From Diospyros lotus (Eukaryota; Streptophyta; Magnoliopsida; Ericales; Ebenaceae), in assembly GCF_014633365.1 (NCBI RefSeq), contig NC_068344.1, positions 33,974,670 through 34,038,669 on the forward strand: DNA of 64,000 bases. The letters run 5' to 3'. Numbering within the stretch: the stretch's first letter is position 1; every line of letters begins with the position of its first letter. The notes below the pieces were generated by a model. The model saw only the letters and a list, made by a program, of their open reading frames with translations, was not told the origin of the DNA and made no database searches. Made by a program: the position numbers and the translations under genes. This document shows, in pieces, positions 60,401 through 64,000 of the stretch.

Positions 60401-61050
60401 AAATTTTGGCTTTCTGCTTGTTTGATTTTTCCAGTCAGTGATTATTCATTTGGTACACTAATTTTAGCATTCTGTTGGTCTTCTTTATCAGGGGATAATA
60501 ATTTTGGCGATGATAGGTTGCTCTATGCACAAGGCCAGCTTTGGTTGCAAAGACACCATTTCATGGGGAGAGCTGTTGGGTAATTTAACTTTATGATCTG
60601 TTTGTTGGCTTCATATTCTTTGTTGGACTGTTAAAATGATTCTTACTTGGAAATAGGTTTTCATACATGTAGGAAACATATACACGTGTGTGTGTGTGTG
60701 TATTCTTTTGTCTTTGGCATTTGAAACTGCTAATTTCATGCTTCATTGTTATGTTGCCATGGCCTATGCAGATTCTTACCATATGTTGGTTGGGTGACCA
60801 TTATCATGACTGAGAAACCTATCATCAAGGTTGGATTGCTTTCTGGATTCTCGCTATTTTTTCTTCTTTTCTTTTTTTTTTATTTCTTTCTTCTATAAAA
60901 CAAGTTGGAAACCCAAAATTGTTAATGGTCACAAGTTTATCGTGAAAATTCAAGAGGATTGTATTATAAAAATTCTAACGCATATTGTTGTGCTTGCAGT
61001 ATTTGCTTATAGGTGCACTGGGACTGCTGGTCATAACTTCAAAGGACTAG
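57430..61050 (+). CDS. SEC11: Signal peptidase complex catalytic subunit SEC11, copy C
   Basis: Eight exons, 57430-57508, 58885-58997, 59448-59519, 59896-59931, 60076-60121, 60492-60579, 60772-60829 and 61000-61050, sum to 543 bp and 180 residues, with sizes identical to copies A and B. The protein has the membrane anchor ([12 protein letters not shown]), Ser57 in LSGSMEPGF, His96 in VHRVIKV, Asp122/123 in GDDRLLY and the end ITSKD. It has His71 in FLHMSKDPI and ends in Asp, both as I recall for Arabidopsis SEC11, so copy C looks the least changed and is probably the ancestral gene. It forms the signal-peptide cleaving active site in the ER membrane. It shares a short divergent promoter region with SNU13. 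Confidence 0.95.
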
Positions 61051-61785
61051 AAAATTCTAACGCATATTGTTGTGTTTACACTATACTTTTTATTGTTGTG
61101 TTTACACTATACTTTTATTATTACATCAATCCTTTTATTATTACACCGCAATTCTTAAATACCGATATCCAAAAAATACTGTAGCTAGCGGCGCCTCCGT
61201 CATGGGATTGCAGAGTGCAAAACCTACGCTACTCATTACAGAAGTGAGTCGAGATATGTCCAGAGGGTAAGAAATAACAATTGTTTTAACACCAAAATAT
61301 GGGCAATGTAGCGTAGCACCTTGAAGATTGCAACCAAATGGTGAGATAATTACCAACTAAACTGTTGAATTATTAATTATCATCTTATTTTAAAATTTAA
61401 AATTTATATAAAATACTAATTAATAATTCAACGTGATATTAAAATAAACATAAATTTTGAATCAAAATTTCACCACTAATTCAATGTTCAAATTGTTACA
61501 CTTGATCTTAACCTTTTAGATGAGACTGAGATTAATAATTCAACCACTCCCATGCAATGATGCAAAACTAGAATTTCATGGTGGTTCTTGCCTAATCCAT
61601 CAAAATAAAGGTGATGGTCTGAGGATGTTTCTAAGCCGTAATTAATCAAAAAGAACAACATGAAGATTGTTCATTGCTGTTCTAAGAAATGAACAGCATG
61701 TTTCTAAGTCCTAAGAAACGGAATCCAGCACAACAACCGCATATCTGTCATTGCTGTTCTTGACTATAGATACAGAAGACAATTA
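61051..61785. other. Downstream region of SEC11-C, no gene seen
   Basis: Contains the SEC11-C 3' region. A short duplicated segment (GAAAATTCTAACGCATATTGTTGTG type) lies near 60943-61075 and overlaps the last exon. No further gene is supported. Confidence 0.5.
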
Positions 61786-63053
61786 CAAATAATTTGTGAC
61801 ACTCAATTCAAAACAAGCACCACCCCCATGGAAATCCTGAACAATTCCCAAATGTCATAAAGATTTAGTCATTCAATACAAGGCACGGTTTGTCTTTAAA
61901 CAAACGGAAAACTTCCAGAAAAACAAGGAGACAACTTGATTCATTGTTAAGGTGCAAATCATCAATTGCGCTAAAAAACCTAGCACCCACTAAGCAAGGG
62001 AGAGGGGGATTCAGAAAGACACCTCAAACTAGGGATGTCCAAGTCATGGAAAGTTTGACTGAAGGAAAAAGACAAGGCAAATTTTTCACATACTTCATTC
62101 AAAGACAAACAAAACATTACATTTACATAAAAAGAAGACAAGGGGCAAGAGAGCAAGTTAAACCACTATATATATATATATATAAACAAGCAGGAAAGAG
62201 ACCAGCTATGATCGGCATACGAGGAACCATACAAGATTCAGGTTATTTCCCCATATTGAAAGTAAATGATGCAAGAGAGCAAGTTAAAGCACCAATATAT
62301 ACATTTATATATATATAAGCAGGAAAGAGACCAGCTATGATCAGCATAGGAGGAACCATGCAAGATTCAGGTTATTTCCCCATATTGTAAGTAAATGATG
62401 CATCATTGGGAAACTAATACAAATAATTTGTGACACTCAATTCAAAACAAGCACCACCCCCATGGAAATCCTGAACAATTCCCAAATGTCATAAAGATTT
62501 AGTCATTCAATACACGGCACGGTTTGTCTTTAAACAAACGGAAAACTTCCAGAAAACAAGGAGACAACTTGATTCATTGTTAAGGTGCAAATCATCAATT
62601 GCGCTAAAAAACCTAGCACCCACTAAGCAAGGGAGAGGGGGATTCAGAAAGACACCTCAAACTAGGGATGTCCAAGTCATGGAAAGTTTGACTGAAGGAA
62701 AAAGACAAGGCAAATTTTTCACATACTTCATTCAAAGACAAACAAAACATTACATTTACATAAAAAGAAGACAAGGGGCAAGAGAGCAAGTTAAACCACT
62801 ATATATATATATATATAAACAAGCAGGAAAGAGACCAGCTATGATCGGCATACGAGGAACCATACAAGATTCAGGTTATTTCCCCATATTGAAAGTAAAT
62901 GATGCAAGAGAGCAAGTTAAAGCACCAATATATACATTTATATATATATAAGCAGGAAAGAGACCAGCTATGATCAGCATAGGAGGAACCATGCAAGATT
63001 CAGGTTATTTCCCCATATTGTAAGTAAATGATGCATCATTGGGAAACTAATAC
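61786..63053 (+). repeat. 634-bp tandem duplication, nearly identical copies
   Basis: Copy 1 is 61786-62419 and copy 2 is 62420-63053, starting CAAATAATTTGTGACACTC. I see about two differences: one substitution near 61882/62516 and one base less in an A run near 62555. Each copy also contains two 126-bp sub-repeats beginning GAGCAAGTTAAA (62151 and 62277 in copy 1). Matching open frames of 124-142 codons arise in both copies but have low complexity and tyrosine-isoleucine runs translated from AT repeats. I do not call them genes. The unit could be exon or UTR material of a minus-strand gene. Confidence 0.93.
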
Positions 63054-64000
63054 AAAAATACTCAAATAAGGTAACCTTACATATAGCGTTCAAAAGTATA
63101 AAAAGCTTGGAAGTTATCAAACAGAACATTTATACGAACCAGAGAGTAATCTAGGCAATACGCTATCACTTGGGTTTGTGTGGGAAGGTCCATGTTGTGC
63201 AAATTGCTGGGCAACTGCAAACGGACTTGAGCCCACAGAATGCTATGAAAAATTACTGGTGCATTAAACTGGTAGAAGTTTATAAGACCACACATGCCCA
63301 AGTCATGCTTGGTCAAGATGGTATACACGTATACTCCCAAAATTGCAAGTGTTAACATCCTTTATGTCCTTGAAGCAAATCCTTAACTGCCTTGAAATTC
63401 TACGAGATGGGAAATGTGGAGATCGTTGAACTGCCCAAAAATCTGCAATGGATGCAAAATGTGAAGTCTAACTAAGTGCCTCTTAATTTACTCTTCTACA
63501 CAAATATTTAAAAAAAACAACTTGATAATCAATTTCCTCGAAGATGACAATTAGTGGAACATGTGTGCAGATGCAATGAAATGCATAATGTAGTACTGCT
63601 GTCAGTTCGTAGATTGCCAACATTTGTCTTGGCGGCAGAAATAGTTTGATGTAGTCCAGATATTTAATGACACGTCAACAATGAAATAATGTAACATTGG
63701 CAGAAAAATATGAGTTACACACGTCCTCAACTGCAATTTTAAGTCGGGAATTTATTGTTAACTTGAAACAGATGAATGCAACATAAAAAACAGTGAATTT
63801 AAGTTTTAGAATATAAAGGTCACTAGGAACAACCATATTATGATAATACAGACAGATACATGAGCGGCAGAAAAGGGGCTGCAAGAAATAGCACATCCAC
63901 GAAAACCCATCCTTTCTGTTTTTTGCACACACATGAGACGCACTCTACATTAATACATCAAGAAGAAATGAAAGTTTTGCTTCCTCAAAAATAAATGTGC
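63054..64000. other. Window end, possible part of an unseen gene
   Basis: Somewhat less AT-rich than the spacers. A 93-codon minus-strand frame (63077-63358) and an 85-codon one (63675-63932) are present without recognised domains. They might be exons or UTR of a gene continuing beyond the window, but nothing decides this. Confidence 0.35.

Noticed and set aside
61890..62951. Two similar 124-142 codon frames as a paralogous gene pair
   Set aside because: They arise from the 634-bp tandem repeat and contain translated AT microsatellites; no domain.
1..64000. Search for tRNA, rRNA, snoRNA and organelle insertions
   Set aside because: No convincing candidate was found by eye; the tRNA-like words are retrotransposon primer binding sites.

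Overview
This window is nuclear DNA of a flowering plant, very probably a woody eudicot. The evidence is genes with many short GT-AG introns, plant families (NPF6.2-type nitrate transporter, SEC11, SNU13), AT-rich spacers and plant-type Mutator-like, hAT-like, Helitron, Ty1/copia and Ty3/gypsy elements. I saw no bacterial operons, CRISPR array, rRNA or tRNA genes. Species is not decidable by eye.

Layout. At 1.27-4.13 kb (minus) is a complete five-exon NPF6.2/NRT1.4-type transporter gene. From 4.1 to 12.3 kb is intergenic DNA with microsatellites, an 874-bp hAT-like element and two local tandem duplications. At 12.29-17.96 kb is a full-length Mutator-like element with ~400-bp inverted ends, a transposase gene and a small GRF zinc-finger gene; each gene has exactly one visible in-frame stop. 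At 18.57-22.74 kb (minus) is SEC11 copy A, an eight-exon signal peptidase subunit gene. From 23.6 to 41.6 kb is a retrotransposon nest: a decayed gypsy 3' half, a truncated fragment of a SNU13/SEC11 divergent promoter, copia-1 inserted in that fragment, copia-2 inserted in copia-1 (target duplication CTATG), and a young chromodomain gypsy element inserted in copia-2 (target duplication TCTTA). A gypsy 5' end then truncates copia-1. From 41.8 to 45.2 kb are small fold-back elements and AT-rich DNA.

From 45.25 to 61.05 kb is the best gene cluster: SEC11 copy B (minus), SNU13 (minus) and SEC11 copy C (plus), the last two divergent across 309 bp. The A and B loci are clearly duplicates including flanks. 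Comparing them shows insertions with known empty sites: a 2.54-kb Helitron between A and T, and a 352-bp solo LTR flanked by TTTTT. The A block keeps the order SEC11(-) ... SEC11 promoter/exon 1(+), but a gypsy remnant sits where SNU13 should be. This suggests that a whole SEC11-SNU13-SEC11 segment was duplicated and then eroded.

Functionally, the host genes are nitrate transport (NPF6.2), ER signal-peptide cleavage (three apparently intact 180-residue SEC11 copies) and U4 snRNP/box C/D snoRNP assembly (SNU13). Everything else recognised is mobile or repetitive. The 61-64 kb end holds a nearly identical 634-bp tandem duplication of unknown origin. I found no convincing new biological system; the most interesting signals are the duplicated SEC11 block, the dated insertions within it and the nested retrotransposons.
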